Source: SW-6-46-9 sp964452185
Lineage (GTDB): Bacteria; Patescibacteriota; Minisyncoccia; Phycocordibacterales; SW-6-46-9
NCBI GenBank assembly: GCA_964452185.1
Contig: CAYVKO010000006.1
Location: 1-36,315, forward strand
Reading direction: 5' to 3'
DNA length: 36,315 bases
Shown: piece after piece, positions 6,786 to 13,978 of the stretch
Numbering within the stretch: the stretch's first letter is position 1
Layout: the number at the start of each line of letters is the position of its first letter
Notes under the pieces: model-generated
Told to the model about the DNA's origin: nothing
Database searches by the model: none
What the model saw: only the letters and a program-made list of their open reading frames with translations
Program-made: the position numbers and the translations under genes

Positions 6786-8063
6786 ATGTCAAAACATCTA
6801 AAAGACCATTTTCACCCACACGAAGGTAATGACAATCATCCGCATGCTTACAGGAAAGGAAGTGCAATAGCGCTTGCGTTAGTGGTTGGTTTGGTGCTTG
6901 TTGTTTCGGCGCTTCAGACTGGTTACATTAATCGCTCCGGTCAGTTCATGTCGTCAGTCCTGCCGGCTGTGCTTGTTGATCTCACAAACGAAGATCGAAC
7001 TGATAACGGACTCCATTCTCTGGAGCCGAACGAAACGCTGGCTGAGGCTGCTCAAATGAAAGCAAACCATATGGCGGAGGAAGGATACTTTGCACACGAT
7101 GCCCCTGACGGAACTACACCTTGGGAGTGGTTTCAGGAGGCGGGATATACGTACCGAAGTGCCGGGGAAAACTTAGCAGTTAACTTTGCTGACTCGGAAA
7201 TGGTTGAGGATGCCTGGATGAACTCTCCACCACACCGCAAGAATATCCTTGCTGAAAAATTTACTGAAGTTGGTATAGCTACCGCTCGGGGTGAGTATGA
7301 GGGTAAAGAAACGGTGTTTGTGGTGCAGATGTTTGGTCGGCCGGCACAAAGCGAGTTATCCGAAAGGGAATCTAATAATGAAAGTGAAGATAGTACTGTG
7401 GCTGCCGCCAGCGAAGATGATGAAAATGAAGAGTTTGCAGACAACTCAACTGCAAGCGAAGAGGAGGATGATCCCGCCGAAGAAGAGGCAGACGAAGACC
7501 CAGAAACCGAAGAGGCTGATGATTCAGGATTTCGCATGCAGGATGGTGTTCGAGTACAGGGTTCCAACACTAGCTCGCCTACCACTTCAACTCAAGGCTC
7601 ATCCGAGAACCGAGAGGTAGCACACCAAACACAGCACTATGATGACTCACAGGCAGCCATGACCGATGATGAACTCGTGTCTACAGATACCGCAACAACA
7701 TCTACTACCACGACGGATTCCGAAAGCGGAACAGCTACCCCAACAGCTGTGGCGCAGGTACAAGGAGGGCAAGGGGCAGCTTTAACGCCACAAGCCACCA
7801 TCTTCGAGCATCTTCTTAGTCGTCCGCAACTTATCTTTCAGACACTTATCGTTACACTCGCCAGCCTTATTGCTTTGGCGCTTCTGATATCAGTTGCCGT
7901 GGAAGCAAAGAAACACCACATAAAACAGGCGGGGTACAGCTTGATGGCACTAATTATACTGGCTGGCGTATTCTACTTTGGTAGTAATTTGCTATTCCCG
8001 GAACCTACCATCGCTAGTCAGAGTGACAGCCGGCTGGAAGCTTCGATATCTGATCGCGGTTGA
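6786..8063 (+). CDS. Membrane-anchored CAP (SCP/PR-1) domain protein
   Basis: The 425-residue product starts with a His-rich cytoplasmic segment (HFHPHEGN, HPH), a membrane helix (about 26-45) and a CAP domain (about 60-185). The domain contains AHDAPDG, the AGENLA motif and NSPPHRKNIL, carrying the usual His and Glu residues of the CAP cavity. A long acidic and Thr/Ser-rich linker follows (about 190-325). Two more membrane helices lie near residues 350-372 and 382-402. CAP proteins in bacteria are extracellular; their biochemical role is often unknown. It has no sortase motif. The gene lies 61 bp after the sortase gene, and its last 46 bp overlap the 3' end of tsaD on the other strand. Confidence 0.9.
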   Translation: MSKHLKDHFHPHEGNDNHPHAYRKGSAIALALVVGLVLVVSALQTGYINRSGQFMSSVLPAVLVDLTNEDRTDNGLHSLEPNETLAEAAQMKANHMAEEGYFAHDAPDGTTPWEWFQEAGYTYRSAGENLAVNFADSEMVEDAWMNSPPHRKNILAEKFTEVGIATARGEYEGKETVFVVQMFGRPAQSELSERESNNESEDSTVAAASEDDENEEFADNSTASEEEDDPAEEEADEDPETEEADDSGFRMQDGVRVQGSNTSSPTTSTQGSSENREVAHQTQHYDDSQAAMTDDELVSTDTATTSTTTTDSESGTATPTAVAQVQGGQGAALTPQATIFEHLLSRPQLIFQTLIVTLASLIALALLISVAVEAKKHHIKQAGYSLMALIILAGVFYFGSNLLFPEPTIASQSDSRLEASISDRG

Positions 8064-9178
8064 ACTTGACGATCTCGGTTCGTATACCCAGCCAACCCAA
8101 TCATTGTGGCGTTATCAGTTGTAAGTTCCAAAGGGGCGGTGAGTAAATCTGCCTTTAGATTATCGGCTACATCTTCAAGCTGATCTCGTAACAGCTGGTT
8201 GGCGCTAACTCCACCACCAACCAGAATACTCTCTGCCTTTACCTTACTGGCTGCCGTCTGCGTCTTTTTTGTTAAGACTTCGATAATTGCTTGTTGTAGT
8301 TCGTATGCAAACGCACTACGCTGTGTATCGTTAAGTGGTTGGTTTTGCTCTATTTGCCGTACTGCAGCGGTTTTCAGGCCGGAAAAGGAGAAGTCAAGGT
8401 TGTCGGCATTGATCATTGGGCGAGGCAGGGAGAATGTTTTATCTGTACTATCTTTCTTTTTGGCTAGTTGTGCAATCTCCGGTCCGGCCGGATAAGATAA
8501 ACCAAGCAGGCGACCTATCTTATCAAAAGCTTCACCGGCTGCGTCATCACGTGTCTGGCCAATCTTTTTATATGAATGCCATTTGTCCATTTGAATAAGT
8601 TCAGTGTGGCCACCACTGACAAGCAGTGCCACGGCAGGAAAAGACACGTCTCTTATTTTATATGTTTGGCTGTCTGATGATTCATCCGGTACCAGAGTGG
8701 AAAGTAGATGACCTTCCATGTGATTAGTTGGTATTACTGGAATGTCAGCTATGAGAGCAAGGCTTCTGGCAATGTTAATACCGACCCAAAGCGCCGGCTC
8801 CAAGCCCGGGCCAACGGTAACGGAGATAGCATCTATGTCGGTCATTCCGTGGTTTTTAATCAACTCAAAGATTTTGTCTGCACAGCCTTCATGGCGGGTA
8901 AGCCATTGGCGGACCTGCTTCTTCTTATCTTCCGGTATGTCCGGTTGCGCAGTTTGTGTGCTGTTTTTGGTGAGTTCAGTAAGGAGGGCTGGTAGATTTT
9001 TGGCATGTAGGCGCTTGGCCAAGGAAGGGTAGACGCCACCGTACTCTTGATGGGCTGCTACCTGGCTAGCCAGCTTGCTATCAATGATCTGCATCTGTAC
9101 GTCCGGAAAATCTCCCGAGATCTCCAAAAGGCTCACTGCAGTCTCATCGCATGATGTTTCTATAGATAGAATACGCAT
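8018..9178 (-). CDS. tsaD: tRNA N6-adenosine threonylcarbamoyltransferase TsaD
   Basis: TsaD transfers the threonylcarbamoyl group to A37 of tRNAs that read ANN codons, working with TsaB and TsaE in the cytoplasm. The 386-residue sequence begins with the ASKHA-type motif ILSIETSCDETA. The metal-binding pair His153 and His157 sits in NHMEGH, and VSGGHTEL, AGEAFDKIGR and VGGGVSANQLLR follow in the expected order. A segment at about residues 70-102 is longer than in typical homologs. The start is the first ATG, giving MRILSIET. The gene is convergent with, and overlaps, the CAP gene, and no terminator lies between them. The partner genes tsaB and tsaE are not in this window. Confidence 0.96.
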   Translation of the reverse strand: MRILSIETSCDETAVSLLEISGDFPDVQMQIIDSKLASQVAAHQEYGGVYPSLAKRLHAKNLPALLTELTKNSTQTAQPDIPEDKKKQVRQWLTRHEGCADKIFELIKNHGMTDIDAISVTVGPGLEPALWVGINIARSLALIADIPVIPTNHMEGHLLSTLVPDESSDSQTYKIRDVSFPAVALLVSGGHTELIQMDKWHSYKKIGQTRDDAAGEAFDKIGRLLGLSYPAGPEIAQLAKKKDSTDKTFSLPRPMINADNLDFSFSGLKTAAVRQIEQNQPLNDTQRSAFAYELQQAIIEVLTKKTQTAASKVKAESILVGGGVSANQLLRDQLEDVADNLKADLLTAPLELTTDNATMIGLAGYTNRDRQVQPRSDIEASSRLSL

Positions 9179-9302
9179 TTGTGCGTTAATGATAGCATCT
9201 TTTTGGAGGTGAAGACCACACTTTTGTAGCCTTGTTGCAATGTGTGCAGTACGGTATTGTATAGATATCTAAGGAATAATAGTTAACAAATACAGACCTA
9301 CT

Positions 9303-10190
9303 ATGAGTAATACGGCAAAAATAATAATTTCAATACTGGCGTTAGTTGCACTGATTTGGGGTATTACAGCCCTAACAGGCTCAGAGGAAGATCCGGGTGA
9401 TACAGCTACGACTACACCTGATGATAACCAAGCTGCTACAGTACCGGAAGGCTGGGAAGAGTATGAAAATGAAGACTTTGATTTCACACTCTCTCATCCG
9501 CCAGAAGCGCAAATGTCAACAGAGGCGGGTCAGGTAAAGGTTCAGGTGCTAGGTGAGGATAATGAACCAAACACGGAAGTCACTGATGGTATAACCGGAT
9601 ACATTAACACTGAACCAATTGCTCAGGAGGGATTGGAGACGACAGCGAACCAGGTGTTTACTCAGCGGGAAGCAAACAGCCAAGAAATAGTATCTGAAGT
9701 TGAATCAAGTAGCTTTGCAGAACGTTCCGGGTACACCTTCCAGTTGCGTAACCAGTTGGGGTCTGTTACCACGTATCACATACTGCCGGCTTCAGAAGAC
9801 CGTGCATACATCATTTCTTACACGGCAAGCGGGTCGGACAGTGAGTCCTATGTAGATACCATGGAAACAATAGCTTCGACACTATCTATCACGGCAGAAG
9901 CTTCAGCGGGAGGTGATACCAGTGGTGTGTCGGAAGACGGCGATGACACAACGACCGACGATTCGGCTCAAGACGGAAACAATTCCGGAGAAGATCTAGC
10001 GCAAGCGTGTGAAGATGCAGGGGGTGACTGGTTGGCTGAGCATAACGAGTGTGAGGATGTGGCGGCAGATTGGTGTGAAGCTCGTGACGGTAACTACAAT
10101 CGATGTGCTTCAGCATGCCGGCATGATCCAAATGCAGACATGTGTACTACGCAGTGTGTACAAGTGTGTTCCGTATCTACTGCACAGTAA
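9303..10190 (+). CDS. Membrane-anchored extracytoplasmic protein with a C-terminal Cys-rich domain
   Basis: The 295-residue protein has one N-terminal membrane helix (about 6-25) and a Thr/Asp linker with ATTTPDD. A globular domain (about 48-195) begins GWEEYENEDFDFTLSHP, a pattern seen in PsbP-like or uncharacterised lipoprotein domains. An acidic low-complexity linker follows, and then a C-terminal domain of about 57 residues with eight cysteines. Such a density of cysteines outside the membrane suggests disulfide bonds or metal binding, which is inference. The start has no strong ribosome binding site. It is transcribed away from tsaD and ends at a bidirectional terminator next to tRNA-Val. 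No specific function is assigned. Confidence 0.8.
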   Translation: MSNTAKIIISILALVALIWGITALTGSEEDPGDTATTTPDDNQAATVPEGWEEYENEDFDFTLSHPPEAQMSTEAGQVKVQVLGEDNEPNTEVTDGITGYINTEPIAQEGLETTANQVFTQREANSQEIVSEVESSSFAERSGYTFQLRNQLGSVTTYHILPASEDRAYIISYTASGSDSESYVDTMETIASTLSITAEASAGGDTSGVSEDGDDTTTDDSAQDGNNSGEDLAQACEDAGGDWLAEHNECEDVAADWCEARDGNYNRCASACRHDPNADMCTTQCVQVCSVSTAQ

Positions 10191-10216
10191 GGATTTCAAG
10201 CTAAGTAAATAAAGTT

Positions 10217-10244
10217 AAAAAAGCAGCCATTAGGCTGCTTTTTG
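10217..10244. terminator. Bidirectional intrinsic terminator
   Basis: AAAAGCAGCC and GGCTGCTTTT pair around ATTA, with A-runs and T-runs on either side. It can end the + strand gene at 9303-10190 and the minus-strand tRNA-Val transcript. Confidence 0.88.
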
Positions 10245-10247
10245 TTG

Positions 10248-10320
10248 TGAGCGATGGAGGACTTGAACCTCCGACCTTCCGCGAGTCAGGCGGACGCTCT
10301 ACCAGCTGAGCTAATCGCTC
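10248..10320 (-). tRNA. tRNA-Val (GAC)
   Basis: A full cloverleaf is present: acceptor GAGCGAT/ATCGCTC, D-arm GCTC/GAGC, anticodon stem TCCGC/GCGGA with loop CTGACTC, T-arm GGAGG/CCTCC with TTCAAGT, discriminator A. No CCA is encoded. The anticodon reads GAC (Val). Base 37, next to the anticodon, is T rather than the purine almost always found there, which is odd. Confidence 0.88.
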
Positions 10321-10342
10321 TTCTTGTTTTTACTTTTACTCT

Positions 10343-10420
10343 AGAGCGATTAGTAAAGCTGGTTACAGCTGTGCCGAGAGTCCTGCGACCAAATACTCCT
10401 GAGGTGAGCTAATCGCTCTT
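10343..10420. repeat. Inverted pair of partial tRNA-Val 5' ends (tRNA-derived element)
   Basis: Bases 10344-10363 match the first 20 bases of tRNA-Val at 17 positions, in the opposite orientation to the real gene. Bases 10405-10420 repeat 10307-10322 exactly, including the tRNA's 5' end, in the same orientation. The outer 10 bp (10343-10352 and 10410-10419) are perfect inverted repeats. The interior does not fold as a cloverleaf that I can see. Confidence 0.7.
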
Positions 10421-10558
10421 ATGTCTTGTTGAATCCAGTTACAAGAATAGCAAAAAATTAAAACTGGTGCGACCTTCAAGCTTCATGTGGGAGAGTTGCT
10501 TTCTTTCATGTTCTCAGTACTCAAACCTAAATCTAGAAAGAAAAACAGAACTGTTAAA

Positions 10559-10777
10559 CTAAATGGTGACCCCGACGGGAATTTCACTACTCATTCGCAA
10601 ACTCACTGCGTTTTGAAAACCTCTCGGTTTTCAAGTCTTTCCTACACGGAGAAAACTAAAGTTTTCTCCGACCCTCTTTCCAGTTCAAATCCCTGCATAA
10701 ATAAATATGCGAACGTACCAGAATCTAAACCAAGAAAGAGGGCAGGATTATTAAGCTAAATGGTGACCCCGACGGGA
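10559..10777. repeat. tRNA-Glu-linked direct repeat enclosing palindromes
   Basis: A 22-bp sequence containing the tRNA-Glu 3' end (10756-10777) is repeated exactly at 10559-10580, 197 bp away, and weaker similarity extends beyond it. Between the copies are two strong hairpins: TGAAAACC/GGTTTTCA near 10614-10633, and an 11-bp stem CGGAGAAAACT/AGTTTTCTCCG with a two-base loop near 10648-10671. The frame at 10487-10759 is a by-product of this DNA and is not a gene. Confidence 0.7.
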
Positions 10778-10837
10778 TTTGAACCCGTATTTCTAGGATG
10801 AAAACCTAGCGTCCTAACCAGATTAGACGACGGGGCC
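10761..10837 (-). tRNA. tRNA-Glu (TTC)
   Basis: The minus strand reads GGCCCCG at the 5' end, anticodon stem CTAGG/CCTAG with loop TTTTCAT (anticodon TTC), T-arm ACGGG/CCCGT with TTCAAAT, and acceptor CGGGGTC. Discriminator A and the next three bases CCA are present in the DNA, so CCA is encoded here, perhaps by chance. Confidence 0.95.
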
Positions 10838-10928
10838 ATGCAATGAAAAATCGCCCCCTCTGAGCGACATAATTACTATACCACTTTTTGGATAACATTA
10901 AAAGTAGTGCTAATATTGGAGTGCAAAA

Positions 10929-11016
10929 GGAGGGTTGGCAGAGTCTGGTTTAATGCGCTGCACTCGAAATGCAGTAAGGGTTCATCCCTTCAGAGGTTCA
11001 AATCCTCTACCCTCCG
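10929..11016 (+). tRNA. tRNA-Ser (CGA)
   Basis: The acceptor stem is GGAGGGT/ACCCTCC with discriminator G. The anticodon stem CTGCA/TGCAG encloses CTCGAAA (anticodon CGA). A long variable arm (AAGGG/CCCTT) is typical of serine tRNAs. The T-arm is AGAGG/CCTCT with loop TTCAAAT. CCA is not encoded. Confidence 0.96.
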
Positions 11017-11247
11017 CCCTTCGACAGGCTCAGGGCAAGCAGCAAATGGTATTAAGGAAGGTAAAGAAGCAAATTTCTTTGCTTCTGTGAGAATTTGAAA
11101 GGCGCAGTGATGTTTCTGTTTGAGCGGAGCGAAAGGCAGAAACCACGAGTCGGGGTCGAGAAATTTCTGTGTCAGCAGAAATATTCGTGACCAAATCCTC
11201 TACCCTCCGCCCTTCAACAAGCTCGGGATAAGTAGTGAAAATAGTAT
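10999..11247. repeat. tRNA-Ser-linked direct repeat enclosing palindromes
   Basis: The 3' end of tRNA-Ser plus its flank (from 10999) is repeated from 11192, offset 193 bp. The first 24 bp are identical and similarity continues for about 30 bp. Within the interval are hairpins AGAAGCAAA/TTTGCTTCT (around 11066-11090), GTTTCTG/CAGAAAC (around 11113-11145) and ATTTCTG/CAGAAAT (around 11163-11182). The segment just after the tRNA also forms GCCCT/AGGGC (11016-11036). The layout mirrors the tRNA-Glu element. Confidence 0.72.
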
Positions 11248-11270
11248 TATATAACTTATTATATAATACT
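11243..11270. repeat. AT-rich palindrome, copy 2 (12-bp arms, loop CTTA)
   Basis: AGTATTATATAA and TTATATAATACT are perfect inverted repeats around CTTA. The central 22 bp equal the reverse complement of the central 22 bp of the palindrome at 238-261. It lies just upstream of the promoter for the small gene at 11363. Confidence 0.8.
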
Positions 11271-11281
11271 TTCTAAGTTAG

Positions 11282-11309
11282 TTGACGTACCGTATCAAAA
11301 GTATAAGAT
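11282..11309 (+). promoter_or_regulatory. Predicted promoter for the small basic protein gene
   Basis: TTGACG (11282-11287) and TAAGAT (11304-11309) are spaced by 16 bp. The start codon is 53 bp beyond the -10 box. Confidence 0.5.
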
Positions 11310-11362
11310 TTATTCAGATAATCATTTATTTTCTTTTTCAAAACCACAAGAGGTAAGTAGAT

Positions 11363-11614
11363 ATGGAAGTAAAAGACGCACGTTCTGTTAAAGAGCGATT
11401 TCAAGGGTGGAAGTGGCTGCAAGAACTATCTTATTCTAAGATACGGCATAGAATAAAAAATGAGAAGCTTTTACGTAGCTTCTTTACGTCTGGCAGAGGG
11501 GAGATGCCGGCCAAAATGGTAAAGAAGTTACAAAGAAAAGTCCGTATTCAAAAGATATTTGAAGTAGAATTGCAATCAAGAAAACAAACGAAATCAAAAG
11601 CTACCAACAACTAA
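11363..11614 (+). CDS. Small basic protein of unknown function
   Basis: The 83-codon frame encodes a Lys/Arg-rich, mostly helical-looking protein with no cysteine and no membrane segment. An AAGAGGTAAG purine tract lies 6 to 16 bp before the ATG, a reasonable ribosome binding site. A promoter-like pair stands upstream and a strong terminator directly follows, so it is a single-gene unit. The charge suggests nucleic acid binding, but I do not recognise the family. Confidence 0.7.
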   Translation: MEVKDARSVKERFQGWKWLQELSYSKIRHRIKNEKLLRSFFTSGRGEMPAKMVKKLQRKVRIQKIFEVELQSRKQTKSKATNN

Positions 11615-11616
11615 CA

Positions 11617-11644
11617 AAGCCCGCATTCGCGGGCTTTCTTTTTT
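11617..11644. terminator. Intrinsic terminator between convergent genes
   Basis: AAAGCCCGC and GCGGGCTTT pair around ATTC, followed by a T-rich run on the + strand. It serves the gene at 11363-11614 and possibly trxB from the other side. Confidence 0.9.
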
Positions 11645-11662
11645 GGTTTAGTTGTAAAAAAG

Positions 11663-12604
11663 TTAGCTTTTTTGCTTGCGTACCCACTGATACAAGTCTT
11701 CGACTGCTTTTACGGCATCTCCGGCAGCTATGTTGTTTTGGTGGTACAGGCCGTTAGTACAGTCGCCGGCAGCCCAGATACCCTCTTTTGAGGCACGTTG
11801 TGTTTTCGGGTCAATCACGAATTGGTTAATCTCATTCGTTTCCAGAAGATCTGCTGCGTACTCGGTATTCGGTACAAGTCCAATTTCTACAAATACTCCT
11901 TCGGCCGGAATCTCGTGTTTTTCACCGGTTTCTAAGTCTTCGTACACCATAGTTTCGGTAAAGTCGTCACCCTTAATTTCCAACGGTTCAGCATTGAGAT
12001 GGGCGGTCATGTTTTCGTGCTCAAGCACGCTGTTAACGGTAATTTTGTCAGCTGTAAACTTATCGGAGTGTTGTAGTAGAGTGACGCTTTCGGTATAAGA
12101 TAAAAGTTGTGAGGCTGCCTCAAAGCCGGCGTTTCCACCACCGACAACCACTACGTCCTTGCCGGCAAAGAGTGGACCATCACACGAGGCGCAGTATACT
12201 ACGCCTTTGTTTTCAAATTCAGCAGCACCGGGAATTTGCAATTTTTTGCGGTGTGCACCGCTGGCTATAAGCACCGCTTTCGCTTTAATATCTTCTTTTT
12301 TGGTTGTCTCTACCAAGAAACGGTCGTCTTCTCGGGTAAGGTTTGTAACACGAGTTCCTTCTTGAATATCAAGCGTATCGCCTTCATATTCTCGTACGTG
12401 TTCTTCAAGCTTGGTAGCAAAATCAGTACCGGAAATTGATTTGGTGCCAATCCAGTTTTCTATTTTGGGTGAGTTGTTACTCTGACCTCCAAATTCAATA
12501 GTAACCAAGGCTGTATCGAGCTTCTTGCGAGCTGCGTATACGCCGCCGGCTACACCAGCCGGACCGCCACCTATAATTATGAGTTCATAGTTGTTGTCTG
12601 CCAC
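11663..12604 (-). CDS. trxB: Thioredoxin reductase (NADPH, FAD-dependent)
   Basis: The 313-residue protein has the FAD-binding GGGPAG motif near residue 12, the redox-active pair Cys138 and Cys141 in CASCDG, the NADPH-binding GGGNAG near residue 155, and the C-terminal GIWAAGDCTNG that contacts FAD. This is the classic low-molecular-weight TrxB layout and length. It passes electrons from NADPH to thioredoxin in the cytoplasm; the thioredoxin gene is not in the window. It starts 28 bp after the ftsZ stop on the same strand and is probably co-transcribed with it. Confidence 0.96.
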   Translation of the reverse strand: MADNNYELIIIGGGPAGVAGGVYAARKKLDTALVTIEFGGQSNNSPKIENWIGTKSISGTDFATKLEEHVREYEGDTLDIQEGTRVTNLTREDDRFLVETTKKEDIKAKAVLIASGAHRKKLQIPGAAEFENKGVVYCASCDGPLFAGKDVVVVGGGNAGFEAASQLLSYTESVTLLQHSDKFTADKITVNSVLEHENMTAHLNAEPLEIKGDDFTETMVYEDLETGEKHEIPAEGVFVEIGLVPNTEYAADLLETNEINQFVIDPKTQRASKEGIWAAGDCTNGLYHQNNIAAGDAVKAVEDLYQWVRKQKS

Positions 12605-12632
12605 GAGTACGGAAAAATTTATTAATCAATAA

Positions 12633-13859
12633 TTATTCTTCGTCCTCTTCGCCTTCACGCTCCTCTTTCTTTTGTGACCGCCGGAGGAAGGCAGGTACAG
12701 CACCCCAGTCTTCGTGCTCTCCTTCTTCAGCTTGTTCTTGTTCGCTCGGGAAGGTGTCGAGGTCATTTTCGCTTTCTTCTTGCTGAGAGTCTGAAGGAAG
12801 ATCATCAAATTGGCCACGGCTAGCTTCGGCGGCTTGATCTCGTATCTCATTTTCTGAGAAGTCGAACATGGAAGAGCTGTCTTCTTCGGATAGTACTTGA
12901 TCTTCAGGGAAGCCGGTTGCAATAACCGTAACTCGAACAGTGTTGCTATCGAGATCGTCGTCTTTAAATGCACCAAAGATCACCTTAGCTTCTTGGTCAA
13001 TTGATTCAGTGATAATCTTGGCGGCTTGTTGTACTTCATGCATCTTCAGGTCATCACTGCCGGCAATGGCGAACAGAACTCCTTCGGCTCCGTCAACGGA
13101 TACATCAAGGAGTGGAGAGTTGATGGCTGACTTAGCAGCTTCTTGCGCTCGCTTGTCACCGCTTCCGGCACCGACTCCCATAAGAGCTGAGCCAGCACTT
13201 TCCATGACCGAACGAATGTCTGCAAAGTCTACGTTTACAATACCCGGAGTAGTAATTAGGTCAGAAATACCCTCGACCGCTTCTCGAAGCACTTCGTCAC
13301 AAAGGGCAAAGGCTTCTTCAGCGGTAGTGTCTTTGTTAACAGTTTGAAGAAGTCGATCGTTCGGAATCACGATAAGAGCATCAACTTCTTTTTGTAGCTT
13401 AATCAAGCCCTCTTCAGCAATTTGTTTTCGTTGTGCACCTTCAAAGAAAAATGGTTTAGTAACCACAGCCACAGTAAGTGCACCGGTTTCCCGGGCTACT
13501 TGAGCTACTACCGGAGCACCGCCGGTTCCGGTACCACCACCCATTCCACAGGTGATAAATACCATGTCAGCTCCTTGTAGTTCGCCCTGAATTTCTTCTT
13601 TGGTTTCTTCAGCAGCACGCTTGCCAAGTTCCGGACTCATACCGGTGCCAAGGCCGCGAGTTAAGTTTTTTCCTATATGAATTTTTTTCTCGATAGGGGA
13701 CTGGTGTAGATCCTGAGCGTCTGTGTTGATAGCAACAAACTCAACTCCGGATACATCAGCTTCACGCATGTGATTTACTGCGTTCATTCCAGATCCGCCA
13801 ACACCAACTACCTTAATTCGTGCGAATGTTTGTACGTCTGTTTCAACTTCCTTTGACAT
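12633..13859 (-). CDS. ftsZ: Cell division protein FtsZ
   Basis: FtsZ is the GTP-dependent tubulin homolog that forms the division ring. The 408-residue sequence shows VGVGGSGMNAVNHM near the N-terminus, the tubulin signature GGGTGTG at residues 107-113, and NVDFADIRSVM of the T7-loop region. An acidic disordered linker follows, and VPAFLRR near the C-terminus matches the conserved peptide that binds FtsA and other partners. A further short acidic tail follows that peptide. ftsA lies 119 bp upstream on the same strand, the usual ftsA-ftsZ order. Confidence 0.98.
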   Translation of the reverse strand: MSKEVETDVQTFARIKVVGVGGSGMNAVNHMREADVSGVEFVAINTDAQDLHQSPIEKKIHIGKNLTRGLGTGMSPELGKRAAEETKEEIQGELQGADMVFITCGMGGGTGTGGAPVVAQVARETGALTVAVVTKPFFFEGAQRKQIAEEGLIKLQKEVDALIVIPNDRLLQTVNKDTTAEEAFALCDEVLREAVEGISDLITTPGIVNVDFADIRSVMESAGSALMGVGAGSGDKRAQEAAKSAINSPLLDVSVDGAEGVLFAIAGSDDLKMHEVQQAAKIITESIDQEAKVIFGAFKDDDLDSNTVRVTVIATGFPEDQVLSEEDSSSMFDFSENEIRDQAAEASRGQFDDLPSDSQQEESENDLDTFPSEQEQAEEGEHEDWGAVPAFLRRSQKKEEREGEEDEE

Positions 13860-13978
13860 AAATTATCAAAAATTAATGGTTAGCTGTGGCTACTAACTTA
13901 GTTAAATCCTACCATACGAATGAGTTTACTGAAACAGAAACAGTATCCTATAGTAATTGTCAAGCAAAGAGATAAAGA

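Noticed and set aside
7133..7585. Ser-rich 150-codon minus-strand frame opposite the CAP gene
   Set aside because: Its Ser-rich composition is the antisense of Glu/Asp codons in the CAP linker; there is no start signal.
10487..10759. 90-codon + strand frame in the tRNA island
   Set aside because: It lies across the tRNA-Glu partial copy and two perfect hairpins; the protein sequence is a translation of repeats.
10907..11098. 63-codon + strand frame
   Set aside because: It reads straight through tRNA-Ser and its trailer repeat.
10559..11247. CRISPR array
   Set aside because: The repeats here are tRNA-end copies about 195 bp apart, two copies each, with no regular spacers and no cas genes.
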